A stretch of 64,000 nt of DNA from Phocaeicola sp. Lineage in GTDB: Bacteria > Bacteroidota > Bacteroidia > Bacteroidales > Bacteroidaceae. The position numbers and the translations under genes are program-made. The stretch is taken from the NCBI GenBank assembly GCA_029257865.1, contig JARIAN010000086.1:1-64000 (forward strand). Direction: 5' to 3'. This document shows positions 34,333-43,014 of this stretch, piece after piece. The notes under the pieces are model-generated. The model ran no database searches. It was not told the origin of the DNA and worked only from the letters and a program-made list of their open reading frames with translations. The stretch's first letter is position 1, and each line of letters starts with the position of its first letter.

Positions 34333-36033
34333 ATGGAACATACAAAAATAACAGGTGCGGAGGCTTTGATGCGCTCGTTGGAATATGCTGGAGTAAAGAC
34401 ACTCTTTGGATATCCGGGGGGAGCGATTATGCCAGTGTTTGATGCACTTTATAGTCATAAAAAGACTTTAAATCATATATTGGTGCGCCATGAACAAGGA
34501 GCTGCACATGCAGCGCAAGGCTTTGCACGTGTATCGGGTGAGGTTGGTGTTTGCTTGGTGACGAGTGGACCGGGGGCTACCAATACGATAACAGGAGTGG
34601 CTGATGCAATGATAGACAGTACTCCCTTGGTGGTGATTGCCGGACAGGTAGGGGCAGGACTGCTAGGAACTGATGCATTTCAGGAAGTCGATTTGGTAGG
34701 TATCACACAGCCTATTTCCAAATGGAGCTATCAGATTCGTCGTGCGGAAGATATAGCATGGGCGGTAGCTAGGGCTTTTTATATTGCACGGAGCGGACGT
34801 CCCGGACCGGTAGTCCTTGACTTTGCAAAAAATGCACAACTTGAATTGGTAGATGATTATCAGCCGGTTGATTTGGACTTCATTCGTAGTTATGTTCCCG
34901 ATCCTGAAACCGATCCTCAATGTGTAGAAGAGGCTGTTGCTCTGATTGATGCAGCCGAACGGCCGTTTGTGCTGGTAGGACAGGGAGTGGAACTTGGCGG
35001 TGCGCAAAAGGAACTCTTGGATTTTGTGGAGAGAGCGGATATTCCTTGTGGATGTACTTTACTTGGCTTGTCGGCCATGGACTCTCATCACCGTCTAAAT
35101 AAAGGGATGTTGGGTATGCATGGTAATCTAGGTCCTAATGTCAAGACAAATGAATGTGATGTGTTGATAGCGGTAGGTATGCGCTTCGACGACCGTGTGA
35201 CCGGGGATTTGACTACTTATGCCCGTCAGGCTAAAGTGATTCATTTGGATGTCGACCCTTCCGAAATCGGAAAGAACGTTCCGGTTGATGTGCCGATATT
35301 AGGCAACTGCAAGCGTACCTTGCCTTTGTTGACACAGCGTATCCAAAAAGCTTGTCATACAGAGTGGATTGAAAGTTTCCGTCTGTATGAAGAGCAGGAG
35401 TATGAAAAGGTGATCCATAAGGAGGTTTATCCTTCCGATGGTCCGTTGAATATGGGTGAGGTGGTTAATGTGGTGAGCCGGGCCACTCGTCATGAGGCCG
35501 TTTTGGTAACGGATGTTGGTCAGAATCAAATGATGGCTTGCCGGTACTTCAAGTTTTCCAAGCACCGCAGTGTGGTAACTTCGGGAGGTATGGGCACGAT
35601 GGGCTTCTGCTTGCCTGCTGCCATAGGAGCGACATTTGGTGCTCCCCACCGGACCGTATGTGCATTTATGGGCGACGGAGGGTTGCAGATGACTATTCAG
35701 GAATTAGGTACTATTATGGAGCAGCAGTCGCCTGTCAAGATAATACTGATGAACAACAATTACCTGGGCAATGTACGTCAATGGCAGGCCATGTTCTTTA
35801 ATCGCCGCTATTCGTTCACTCCGATGATGAACCCCGATTATATGCAGATAGCTTCAGCTTATGGAATACCTTCACGCCGTGTATGTCAGCGTGAGGAATT
35901 GAATGAGGCGGTGCAGCAGATGCTTGCCTCTCCCGGACCGTTCCTGCTGGAAGTATGTGTGGTGGAAGAAGGTACCGTGCTGCCGATGACTCCTCCCGGA
36001 AGTTCGGTTGACTTTATGTTGATGGATTGCTAA
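34333..36033 (+). CDS. ilvB: Acetolactate synthase, large (catalytic) subunit
   Basis: From the ATG at 34333 the protein has 566 residues; a GTG one codon upstream is a possible alternative. It is a thiamine-diphosphate enzyme that condenses two pyruvates, or pyruvate and 2-ketobutyrate, to acetolactate or acetohydroxybutyrate. The cofactor-activating E54 is in VRHEQGAAHAAQGFAR. The FAD-type central domain contains GMLGMHGNLGPN, and the ThDP motif GDGGLQMTIQEL...NNNYLGNVRQWQ lies in the C-terminal third. It starts 25 bases after ilvD and is followed after 6 bases by its regulatory subunit. Confidence 0.95.
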   Translation: MEHTKITGAEALMRSLEYAGVKTLFGYPGGAIMPVFDALYSHKKTLNHILVRHEQGAAHAAQGFARVSGEVGVCLVTSGPGATNTITGVADAMIDSTPLVVIAGQVGAGLLGTDAFQEVDLVGITQPISKWSYQIRRAEDIAWAVARAFYIARSGRPGPVVLDFAKNAQLELVDDYQPVDLDFIRSYVPDPETDPQCVEEAVALIDAAERPFVLVGQGVELGGAQKELLDFVERADIPCGCTLLGLSAMDSHHRLNKGMLGMHGNLGPNVKTNECDVLIAVGMRFDDRVTGDLTTYARQAKVIHLDVDPSEIGKNVPVDVPILGNCKRTLPLLTQRIQKACHTEWIESFRLYEEQEYEKVIHKEVYPSDGPLNMGEVVNVVSRATRHEAVLVTDVGQNQMMACRYFKFSKHRSVVTSGGMGTMGFCLPAAIGATFGAPHRTVCAFMGDGGLQMTIQELGTIMEQQSPVKIILMNNNYLGNVRQWQAMFFNRRYSFTPMMNPDYMQIASAYGIPSRRVCQREELNEAVQQMLASPGPFLLEVCVVEEGTVLPMTPPGSSVDFMLMDC

Positions 36034-36039
36034 CATTTA

Positions 36040-36606
36040 ATGCTGCAAAATATGGAAAATAAAATATTATATACTATAATTGTACATTCGGAGAATTTTG
36101 CAGGCTTGTTGAATCAGGTAACCGCTGTATTCACTCGTCGGCAGGTCAATATAGAAAGTCTGAATGTATCTGCTTCTTCCATCAAGGGCGTTCACAAATA
36201 TACCATCACTTGCTGGACAACCCCCGACGGAGTGGCAAAGATTGTGAGTCAGATAGAAAAGAAGATGGATGTGATACAGGCTCATTATTTCGTGGACGAA
36301 GAAATCTTTCAGCGTGAGGTGGCATTATATAAGGTGTCTACACCGGTGTTTCAGTCTTCTCAGGAGGCTTCCCGTATCATTCGTAGTTACAGTGCCCATA
36401 TTGTGGAGATGAATCCTACTTTCTCTATCGTGGAGTTGTCAGGTTCGGGTGATGATATTGCTTCAATGTATGAAGAACTGAAAGCGTTAGACTGCGTGCT
36501 GCAGTTTGTACGTTCCGGTCGGATTGCTGTTTCAACGAGCTGCTTTGAAAGAGTGAATGAGTTTCTGGCGCATCAAGAACAGAGGTATCAGAATCAAAAA
36601 ATATAA
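36040..36606 (+). CDS. ilvN: Acetolactate synthase, small (regulatory) subunit
   Basis: The 188 residues (184 if the ATG at 36052 is used) have an N-terminal ACT domain opening with LYTIIVHSENFAGLLNQVTAVF and containing RRQVNIESLNVSASS, then a C-terminal ALS_ss_C-type domain. The ACT domain binds valine or other branched-chain amino acids and feeds back on IlvB. It begins 6 bases after ilvB, consistent with coupled translation. This feedback layer adds enzyme-level control to the leader attenuation proposed for the operon. The gene is often called ilvH in Bacteroides annotations. Confidence 0.93.
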   Translation: MLQNMENKILYTIIVHSENFAGLLNQVTAVFTRRQVNIESLNVSASSIKGVHKYTITCWTTPDGVAKIVSQIEKKMDVIQAHYFVDEEIFQREVALYKVSTPVFQSSQEASRIIRSYSAHIVEMNPTFSIVELSGSGDDIASMYEELKALDCVLQFVRSGRIAVSTSCFERVNEFLAHQEQRYQNQKI

Positions 36607-36612
36607 ATTATT

Positions 36613-37356
36613 ATGGCAGTAGAAAACAAAATTGGGACTTATAATTTCGTAGCAGAACCTTTTCATGTAGATTTTACAGAAAAACTGACGATGAGTGTGT
36701 TGGGAAACCATTTGCTTAACTGTGCAGGCTTTCATGCGGCAGAACGCGGCTTCGGAATAGCTACTCTGAACGAGAGCCGTTATACATGGGTGTTGTCTCG
36801 CTTGGCAGTAGAGATGGATGACATGCCTCGTGCTTACAGCAAGTTCAGTATCCATACTTGGGTGGAAAAGGTTTATCGTTTGTTTACCGACCGAAATTAT
36901 GAGATTACCGATGAAGAAGGAAATCCGATAGGATATGCCCGTTCCGTATGGGCGATGATTAGTATGGATACTCGTAAGCCGGCAGACTTGCTGGCGCTTC
37001 ATGGAGGAGGTATTACTAATTATGTATGTGATAAGGACTGCCCTATTGAGAAGGCTGGCCGTGTAAAGGTTGCGCAGCAGGAACCTGTGGCACGTTATCA
37101 GACAAAATACAGTGACATTGACATCAATGGTCATGTTAACAGTATCAAGTATATTGAGCATATTTTAGATTTGTTTACGCTGGATATGTTCCGTGAAAAG
37201 AGGGTACATCGTTTTGAAGTGGCTTATGTAGCCGAAAGTTATTATGGTGACACTTTGAGCTTTTATCTGGAACAGGCTGGAGAAAATGAATTTGATATAG
37301 AAGTTAAAAAGAACGAATCGGAAGTGGTTGTTCGAAGTAAAGTGATATTTAATTGA
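36613..37356 (+). CDS. Acyl-ACP thioesterase (FatA/FatB-like, double hotdog)
   Basis: The 247 residues span two hotdog folds. The second contains the catalytic set D170-I-N172-G-H174 in YSDIDINGHVNS. The first has GNHLLNCAGFHAAERGFG, and SRYTWVLSRLAVEMDDMP is typical of the plant-like FatA/FatB family in bacteria. It hydrolyses acyl-ACP to free fatty acid. It lies 6 bases after ilvN and 45 bases before ilvC, so it is inside the ilv transcription unit. The same keto acids prime iso- and anteiso-branched fatty acids in Bacteroides, so this may couple branched-chain amino-acid and fatty-acid pools; that is inference. Confidence 0.88.
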   Translation: MAVENKIGTYNFVAEPFHVDFTEKLTMSVLGNHLLNCAGFHAAERGFGIATLNESRYTWVLSRLAVEMDDMPRAYSKFSIHTWVEKVYRLFTDRNYEITDEEGNPIGYARSVWAMISMDTRKPADLLALHGGGITNYVCDKDCPIEKAGRVKVAQQEPVARYQTKYSDIDINGHVNSIKYIEHILDLFTLDMFREKRVHRFEVAYVAESYYGDTLSFYLEQAGENEFDIEVKKNESEVVVRSKVIFN

Positions 37357-37401
37357 AAATCTAAAAAAAACGCAGCAGGAGCTGCATCAAAAAATTAGAC
37401 T

Positions 37402-38445
37402 ATGGCACAGATGAATTTTGGCGGAGTAGTGGAAAATGTAATGACTCGCGAAGAGTTTTCTTTAGAAAAAGCACGTGAAGTATTGAAAGATGAAACAATC
37501 GCAGTAATCGGTTATGGTGTACAGGGGCCTGGCCAGTCGCTGAACTTGCGAGACAATGGTTTTAATGTCATTGTAGGACAGAGAAAGGGAAAGACTTATG
37601 ACAAGGCTGTGGCCGACGGATGGGTGCCGGGTGAAACACTGTTCGGCATTGAAGAGGCTTGCGAACGTGCTACAATCATTGAAGTCTTGCTTTCTGATGC
37701 AGCGCAGATTGCATGCTGGCCACAGATCAAGAAGCATCTTACGGCAGGCAAGGCTTTGTATTTCTCTCATGGTTTTGCCATTACTTATAAAGAGCGTACT
37801 GGTATTGTTCCACCTGCAGATGTGGATGTCATTATGGTGGCTCCAAAAGGATCGGGTACTTCATTGCGTACTATGTTTCTGGAAGGACGCGGCTTGAATT
37901 CATCGTATGCGGTCTTTCAGAATGCTACAGGCAGAGCAATAGATCGTGTGCTTGCCTTGGGTATTGGGGTCGGTTCTGGATATTTGTTTGAAACTACTTT
38001 CAAGCGTGAAGTATATTCAGACCTGACTGGTGAGCGAGGTACATTGATGGGAGCTATTCAAGGATTGTTGTTGGCTCAGTATGAGGTGCTACGTGAAAAC
38101 GGACATACTCCATCTGAAGCATTCAACGAAACGGTGGAAGAACTTACCCAGTCACTCATGCCTCTCTTTGCTGCCAAGGGGATGGATTGGATGTATGCCA
38201 ATTGTTCTACTACGGCTCAGCGTGGGGCACTTGACTGGATGGTCCCTTTTCATGATGCTACCAAGCCGGTGTTTGAAAAGTTGTATAAGTCGGTAGCTGC
38301 AGGAGAAGAAGCGCAGCGTTCTATCGACTCTAACTCTCAACCAGACTATCGAGAAAAACTGAATGAAGAACTTCGTCAGTTGCGCGAAAGTGAAATGTGG
38401 CAGACCGGTAATGTGGTTCGTAAATTGCGTCCGGAAAATAATTGA
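37402..38445 (+). CDS. ilvC: Ketol-acid reductoisomerase (NADP+)
   Basis: The 347 residues fit the class I (short) form. The nucleotide-binding motif is G37-Y-G-V-Q-G42-PGQSLNLRDNG. The catalytic helical domain holds SHGFAI, VAPKGSG, SDLTGERGTLMGA and NETVEELTQSLMPLFAAKGMDWMY. The enzyme isomerises and reduces acetolactate and acetohydroxybutyrate, the step between IlvBN and IlvD. The 45-base gap before it contains a small hairpin (GCAGC at 37372-37376, GCTGC at 37381-37385) close to the start, which may tune translation. It is the last gene of the operon and is followed by a terminator. Confidence 0.95.
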   Translation: MAQMNFGGVVENVMTREEFSLEKAREVLKDETIAVIGYGVQGPGQSLNLRDNGFNVIVGQRKGKTYDKAVADGWVPGETLFGIEEACERATIIEVLLSDAAQIACWPQIKKHLTAGKALYFSHGFAITYKERTGIVPPADVDVIMVAPKGSGTSLRTMFLEGRGLNSSYAVFQNATGRAIDRVLALGIGVGSGYLFETTFKREVYSDLTGERGTLMGAIQGLLLAQYEVLRENGHTPSEAFNETVEELTQSLMPLFAAKGMDWMYANCSTTAQRGALDWMVPFHDATKPVFEKLYKSVAAGEEAQRSIDSNSQPDYREKLNEELRQLRESEMWQTGNVVRKLRPENN

Positions 38446-38472
38446 CGCTTATTTTTGATAGGTTAGATTATA

Positions 38473-38510
38473 GGCTGTCATCTTTAGAATATAAAGGTGG
38501 CAGCTTTTTT
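38473..38510 (+). terminator. Terminator of the ilv operon
   Basis: GCTGtCAtCTTT (38474-38485) pairs with AAAGgTGgCAGC (38493-38504), including G-T wobble pairs in RNA, followed by six T. Confidence 0.8.
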
Positions 38511-38547
38511 ATTGAGAAGTAGAGAAAGTATTTCGTGTGGATTTTTA

Positions 38548-38555
38548 TACATTTG
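38548..38555 (+). promoter_or_regulatory. -7 box for the PL8 lyase gene
   Basis: TACATTTG matches TAnnTTTG and lies 67 bases before the start codon. I could not place a good -33 box. Confidence 0.4.
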
Positions 38556-38622
38556 TCTTTTAAAATGAATAGATTTTCTCCACATTCTCGGTTGGGGACT
38601 ATATATATAAGGTGAAAAGTGT

Positions 38623-41529
38623 ATGAAAAAGTATTTGTTACCAATTGTTTTAGCATCTTGTCTTCCTTTGCATAGTCAGTCTGTGATTGGATTTGAGGAA
38701 GGGGTGCCTAGTAATATCACTGCTTCTTCCAAGAAGGCATTGGCTGTAGCTGCTCATTTCTATAAAGAGGGGAAACAGAGTTTGGAATGGAAGTTCCGTC
38801 CGGAGGCGACTCTGGACATGGTGTTGGAGAAGCCGATAGTATTGGATAGGAAAGATGAAATTAGGAGTGGCACTACTTTATGGCTTTACAATGAGGAAAC
38901 GGCGCAGGACTCTTTACGCTTTGAGTTCCTGGATGAGGCTGGTAAGATTCGTTATTGGTTTACTTACCGTTTGGCGTCGGAAGGTTGGCGCGCTTGTTGG
39001 ATAGGTTTCAAGAGTATGCGTGGCAGTAAGTTGAAGGATGGTGAAACGGTTACACTTACTCGCTGTCGTCTGATTGCCCCCAAGCGTAAAGGACGTGTCT
39101 ATCTTGACCGTTGGAAAGTGTTTGAAAAGAATATGAATCTCCGTACGACTCCCGATATGCAGGTCGATTATAATAGCTTGGCGGTAGGTCGTGACCTATG
39201 GCATTGGTGTCGTGTGTGGGAGTGGGAGCAATATGAGAGCGACATACCTTGCCCTGTTTCACTTACGGCTTCTCAGAAGGCTGATTTGGATAAGATAGAA
39301 AAAAACTTGGATAAGTCGATTGTGATTCCTACTAATGTGGCTTCCTCTGTGAAAAAGGCAGTGGATGTTTATCGGAAAGCCGCCATTGTGCCTGTGGGTA
39401 ATGGCTTTTCGGGTGCTCCGATTGTGGCTCCTGATGAGTTGAATCGTAAGAAAGGAGAGTTGTCGTGGAACGACATCGAAACGATGCTTTCCGGATTTGC
39501 ATTGGATGTGGTGCGCAATCATTCTCAGGAGAGTGAAGAGCGTTATTTTACGGTTTGGAAATATGCCATGAATCAGGGTTTTGCTTTTGGTAGCGGAATG
39601 GGTACGAACCATCACTACGGCTATCAGATTCGTAAGGTTTATACTACTGCCTGGCTGATGAGAAAGCAGATTGGCTGTTCACCATTGGGAGAAGAAATTA
39701 TCAAGACTTTAGCTTTTTGGGCTGCATTACAGGAGACCCGTCGCCCGTGTCCGGATGTGAGGGATGAGATGCTGGATTCTTGGAACACCTTGTTGCAGCC
39801 GAAGCTGATAGCTGCTATGATGTTGTCTGATGATACCAGACGGGTGCAGGCTTTAGAAGGATTGTCCCGATGGGTGTCAGGCTCAGTAAAATATACACCG
39901 GGCACCATTGGCGGCATTAAGGTAGATGGTACCACTTTTCATCACGGAGGTTTTTATCCGGGATATACCACCGGAGCTTTGTCTACCGTGGCCGATTATG
40001 TAGCGATGACATCTGGAACAGCCTTCATGCCTACTTTGGAGGCGCGCCAACGGTTGGCTAAGGCTCTTCTAACCCTGCGTAATTATTGTAATCTGCATGA
40101 GTGGGGGATAGGTATTGGAGGTCGTCATCCGTTTACTGGGAAGATGGGTGATGCAGACATCAAGGCTTTCGCACAACTGGCTTTGTCGGGCGACTTGTCG
40201 GGTGAGGGAGGTACTTTCGACCGTCATCTGGCAGCCGATTACTTACGTCTGTTGGGAGGCAAGAGTACTCCGGAGGCACGCTTCTTTAAAGAAAACGGTA
40301 TTGAGCCTGCCAAGGCTCCTGAAGGTTTCTTTGTGTATAACTATGGAGCTGCCGGCATTTTTCGCCGTGATAACTGGATGGTGACCTTGAAAGGGTATAA
40401 CACGAATGTATGGGGGGCGGAAATCTATGCTAAAGACAATCGCTACGGACGGTATCAGAGTTATGGCTCGGTGCAGATTATGGGAATCCCCTCTCGTAAG
40501 GCCAGCGGATTTGTAGAAGAGGGATGGGACTGGAACCGCCTTCCGGGAACCACAACCATTCACCTGCCTTATGAACTTCTGGATAGTCCTCGTCCGGGTA
40601 CTTTGATGGCTCGCTCTAAGGAAGAGTTTGCCGGAACTTCTTCATTGGAAGGCAGACAAGGGATGTTTGCCATGAAACTGTCGGAAGCAAGAAATACAAA
40701 TTTCACTCCCGATTTTGTAGCTCGCAAGTCGGTGTTCTGCTTTGATAACCATCTGATTTGTTTAGGCTCCGGAATCAGCAACAGCAATACTCAATATCCT
40801 ACAGAAACCACGTTGTTTCAAAGTGAGTATCGTGCCGGAAAGAATGTGCTTCAAGTAAATGGAGAAGTGGTAGACTGCCTTGGATTTGAAAAGGGGCTGG
40901 AAGGCGGCAAGCAGTGCTGGATAGCCGATGGATATGGCAATTACTATCAAGTGGAAGAAGGAAAGGTGAAGGTGCAGATTGCATCACAGGAAAGTCGTAA
41001 CGAACGTACCAAGGCTGCCAATAAAGGAATGCATGCTTCTGCCTATTTGCAGCATGGTATTGCTCCCAAGGATGCTTCGTATGCATATTCGGTATGGGTA
41101 CAACCTACCGAAGCCCAACTGTCAGAAGCGAAACAGGCGCCAGTCTATACAGTGCTCCGCAGAGATAATATGGCTCATGTAGTAAAAGACCATGCTACCG
41201 GCATTACTGCTTACGCCGTGTTTGAGGAAACTGCACTTGATGGAGACGAGACCGTAGCTGTTGTCTCGGCAGAAACAATGGTGATGCGTAGGGAAACAGA
41301 CTCTGAAATGGTGATGAGTGTATGCGACCCGAATTTACATATCAAGGAAAAAACTTATACCACTTCGGAAGCCAGTTCTCCAGCAAAAAAGGCGGTAGTG
41401 CTGCATGGCAAATGGCAGTTGGCTTATCCGATGGATGCGGTAAGTGTAACTTATGAAAGCGACAAGACCATTCTGACTGTTACTTGTCAGCATGGACGCC
41501 CTGTGGAATTTCACTTAAAACAACAATAA
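38623..41529 (+). CDS. Polysaccharide lyase family 8, chondroitin ABC lyase-like
   Basis: The 968 residues begin with a signal peptide (cleavage near HSQS). An N-terminal jelly-roll domain follows (about 20-180), then the alpha/alpha toroid of PL8 lyases and beta-sandwich C-terminal domains. The catalytic set of chondroitin ABC lyase can be aligned: H441 and Y448 in FHHGGFYPGYTTGAL (same spacing of seven), R501 in GIGGRHPF and E600 in WGAEIYAKDNRYGRY. The enzyme would cut chondroitin or dermatan sulfate or hyaluronan by beta-elimination in the periplasm. No sulfatase or GH88 is nearby, so it is an isolated lyase. Four bases separate it from a nitroreductase gene. Confidence 0.85.
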   Translation: MKKYLLPIVLASCLPLHSQSVIGFEEGVPSNITASSKKALAVAAHFYKEGKQSLEWKFRPEATLDMVLEKPIVLDRKDEIRSGTTLWLYNEETAQDSLRFEFLDEAGKIRYWFTYRLASEGWRACWIGFKSMRGSKLKDGETVTLTRCRLIAPKRKGRVYLDRWKVFEKNMNLRTTPDMQVDYNSLAVGRDLWHWCRVWEWEQYESDIPCPVSLTASQKADLDKIEKNLDKSIVIPTNVASSVKKAVDVYRKAAIVPVGNGFSGAPIVAPDELNRKKGELSWNDIETMLSGFALDVVRNHSQESEERYFTVWKYAMNQGFAFGSGMGTNHHYGYQIRKVYTTAWLMRKQIGCSPLGEEIIKTLAFWAALQETRRPCPDVRDEMLDSWNTLLQPKLIAAMMLSDDTRRVQALEGLSRWVSGSVKYTPGTIGGIKVDGTTFHHGGFYPGYTTGALSTVADYVAMTSGTAFMPTLEARQRLAKALLTLRNYCNLHEWGIGIGGRHPFTGKMGDADIKAFAQLALSGDLSGEGGTFDRHLAADYLRLLGGKSTPEARFFKENGIEPAKAPEGFFVYNYGAAGIFRRDNWMVTLKGYNTNVWGAEIYAKDNRYGRYQSYGSVQIMGIPSRKASGFVEEGWDWNRLPGTTTIHLPYELLDSPRPGTLMARSKEEFAGTSSLEGRQGMFAMKLSEARNTNFTPDFVARKSVFCFDNHLICLGSGISNSNTQYPTETTLFQSEYRAGKNVLQVNGEVVDCLGFEKGLEGGKQCWIADGYGNYYQVEEGKVKVQIASQESRNERTKAANKGMHASAYLQHGIAPKDASYAYSVWVQPTEAQLSEAKQAPVYTVLRRDNMAHVVKDHATGITAYAVFEETALDGDETVAVVSAETMVMRRETDSEMVMSVCDPNLHIKEKTYTTSEASSPAKKAVVLHGKWQLAYPMDAVSVTYESDKTILTVTCQHGRPVEFHLKQQ

Positions 41530-41533
41530 CAAG

Positions 41534-42058
41534 ATGGAAAAAGACTTTTTAGAAATAATCAAGACTCGTCGCAGTTGCCGGAGCTATAAGCCGGAGCAGA
41601 TAACAGACAAAGAACTGACAACCGTATTGGAGGCAGGCACTTATGCTCCAACTTCGCGCGGAATGCAGTCGCCATACATTGTAGCGGTGCAAAATGAAGA
41701 GCAGAAAGCACGTTTGGCTGCCATGAATGCCCGTGTGATGGGTACCACTTCCAATCCATATTATCATGCACCTACTTATGTATTGGTTTTTACTCCGGCC
41801 AATGCCAATAACCCGATACAAGATGGCAGTTGTGTACTTGAAAATATGATGTTGGCTGCTCATTCTCTTGGTCTGGGCAGCTGCTGGATACATCGTGAGC
41901 GTGAAATGTTTTCTACTCCCGAAGGTCAGGAATTAATGGTTCAGTGGGGATTGCCCGAAGGCTTAGTTGGAATAGGTGCCTTAGCTTTGGGATATCCGGC
42001 TGAGGCTGCTCCATCGGCCAAACCTCGTAAAGAAGATTATTATCGCATAGTAAAGTAG
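41534..42058 (+). CDS. Nitroreductase family protein
   Basis: The 174 residues form an FMN-dependent nitroreductase fold. The opening FLEIIKTRRSCRSYKPEQI holds the arginine cluster that contacts FMN phosphate, then APTSRGMQSPYIVAV, ENMMLAAHSLGLGSCWIH and IGALALGYPAE. Such enzymes reduce nitro groups, quinones or enoyl compounds with NAD(P)H in the cytosol, and the natural substrate is unknown. It is the short form of the family. It starts 4 bases after the PL8 lyase stop codon, so the two are cotranscribed, and a terminator follows. Confidence 0.88.
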   Translation: MEKDFLEIIKTRRSCRSYKPEQITDKELTTVLEAGTYAPTSRGMQSPYIVAVQNEEQKARLAAMNARVMGTTSNPYYHAPTYVLVFTPANANNPIQDGSCVLENMMLAAHSLGLGSCWIHREREMFSTPEGQELMVQWGLPEGLVGIGALALGYPAEAAPSAKPRKEDYYRIVK

Positions 42059-42086
42059 GTAGGCTATGGCTTGCTGAAGCATTGCT

Positions 42087-42132
42087 GGAAGTTTCCTTGT
42101 TGGTCGGTAAGACTGGCAGGGAAACTTTTTTA
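42087..42132 (+). terminator. Terminator after the lyase/nitroreductase pair
   Basis: AAGTTTCC (42089-42096) pairs with GGAAACTT (42120-42127), followed by a T run to 42131. Confidence 0.7.
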
Positions 42133-42906
42133 TTGGTGCCGATAACATTTTGACAAAATGTAAATGGCGATTGATGAGAATTGAAAATATGCAAGAAGAA
42201 CGGGATGAGGGTGGATATTCCTGATTCTAGGACTGTTGGATTTCTGTATCTTGTTGAATAGTAGTTATTTATATGGAAAAATGGCGATATTTTTTCAGTT
42301 CATCTAGAAAAATAATTCCCCTCTATAGCTGCCTTTTTTCGAGGGAGAAAAAAGGAGGTTAAAATCATAGGCTTATTTCAGAGAAAATATGTCGTCATTC
42401 TTCAGAGAATAATTAATTATTCTCTGAAGAATGATTACAAGATCTGAACAAATAAAATCCAAATACCCCTCTTTTTTAGTGTAGTTTTGTAAAAAAGCTG
42501 CATATATACATTTTTTGACGTATAATTATTTAGAAAATTTTTCTAGAATGATAAAAAATAGAAAATAGTGATTTCTTAAAATCTTGTTTTTTAGTGCAAA
42601 TAGATTGTTTTGATGCCTAAATGTTTCCAAATTGCTATTTGAAAGAAAACGGTTGGGTGAGAGGGGTTGGAAAGTAATTATAAGTTGTGTATATTAAGTA
42701 AGAGTTCAAAAATAGTTTATATTCAATACAAATTATTGACATTGTATCATGATATTTTAGAATGTAAATAATGAAACATATAAAAGTGCTAGAATTAGTG
42801 AGGCTGATTGCTTCAAATTGGAGAAAGTCTATTATAATAGCCCTAATTATTTAAATTATTGAGCATTTGGAGGGGGATAAATTCTTTTAATAATGCTAAA
42901 CAATAC
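42133..42906. other. Long intergenic region upstream of the first SusC gene
   Basis: No coding frame is supported in these 774 AT-rich bases. They hold a hairpin CCTTTTTTC/GAAAAAAGG (42332-42355), a 40-base perfect palindrome (42395-42434) and a possible -7 box TAGTTTTG (42482-42489). The remainder shows nothing I can name. This is the only long regulatory space for the SusCD/GH16 locus. Confidence 0.6.
42395..42434. repeat. Perfect 40-base palindrome
   Basis: The arm TCATTCTTCAGAGAATAATT (42395-42414) is followed at once by its exact reverse complement (42415-42434), with no spacer. A related half-site, TTTCAGAGAA, occurs just upstream at 42377-42386. It lies about 50 bases before a possible -7 box and about 580 bases before the SusC gene, so an operator for a dimeric activator is possible. 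Confidence 0.85.
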
Positions 42907-42937
42907 TTGTTTTTTTTAATGTTTTTATTTACTTTTG
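42907..42937 (+). promoter_or_regulatory. Promoter of the first SusC/SusD operon
   Basis: TTG (42907-42909), 20 bases, then TACTTTTG (42930-42937), an exact -7 box. The leader would be about 70 bases. Confidence 0.65.
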
Positions 42938-43014
42938 CAGCTATTAAAGAAACTAAAGACTTCTAAAAATAGGTATAGTCATAGTTTTCTATGTGTAAAT
43001 TAAAACTTTAATCT

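Noticed and set aside
42396-42433. Palindrome as insertion sequence ends
   Set aside because: The arms abut with no transposase gene or element body nearby; an operator or cruciform reading is simpler.
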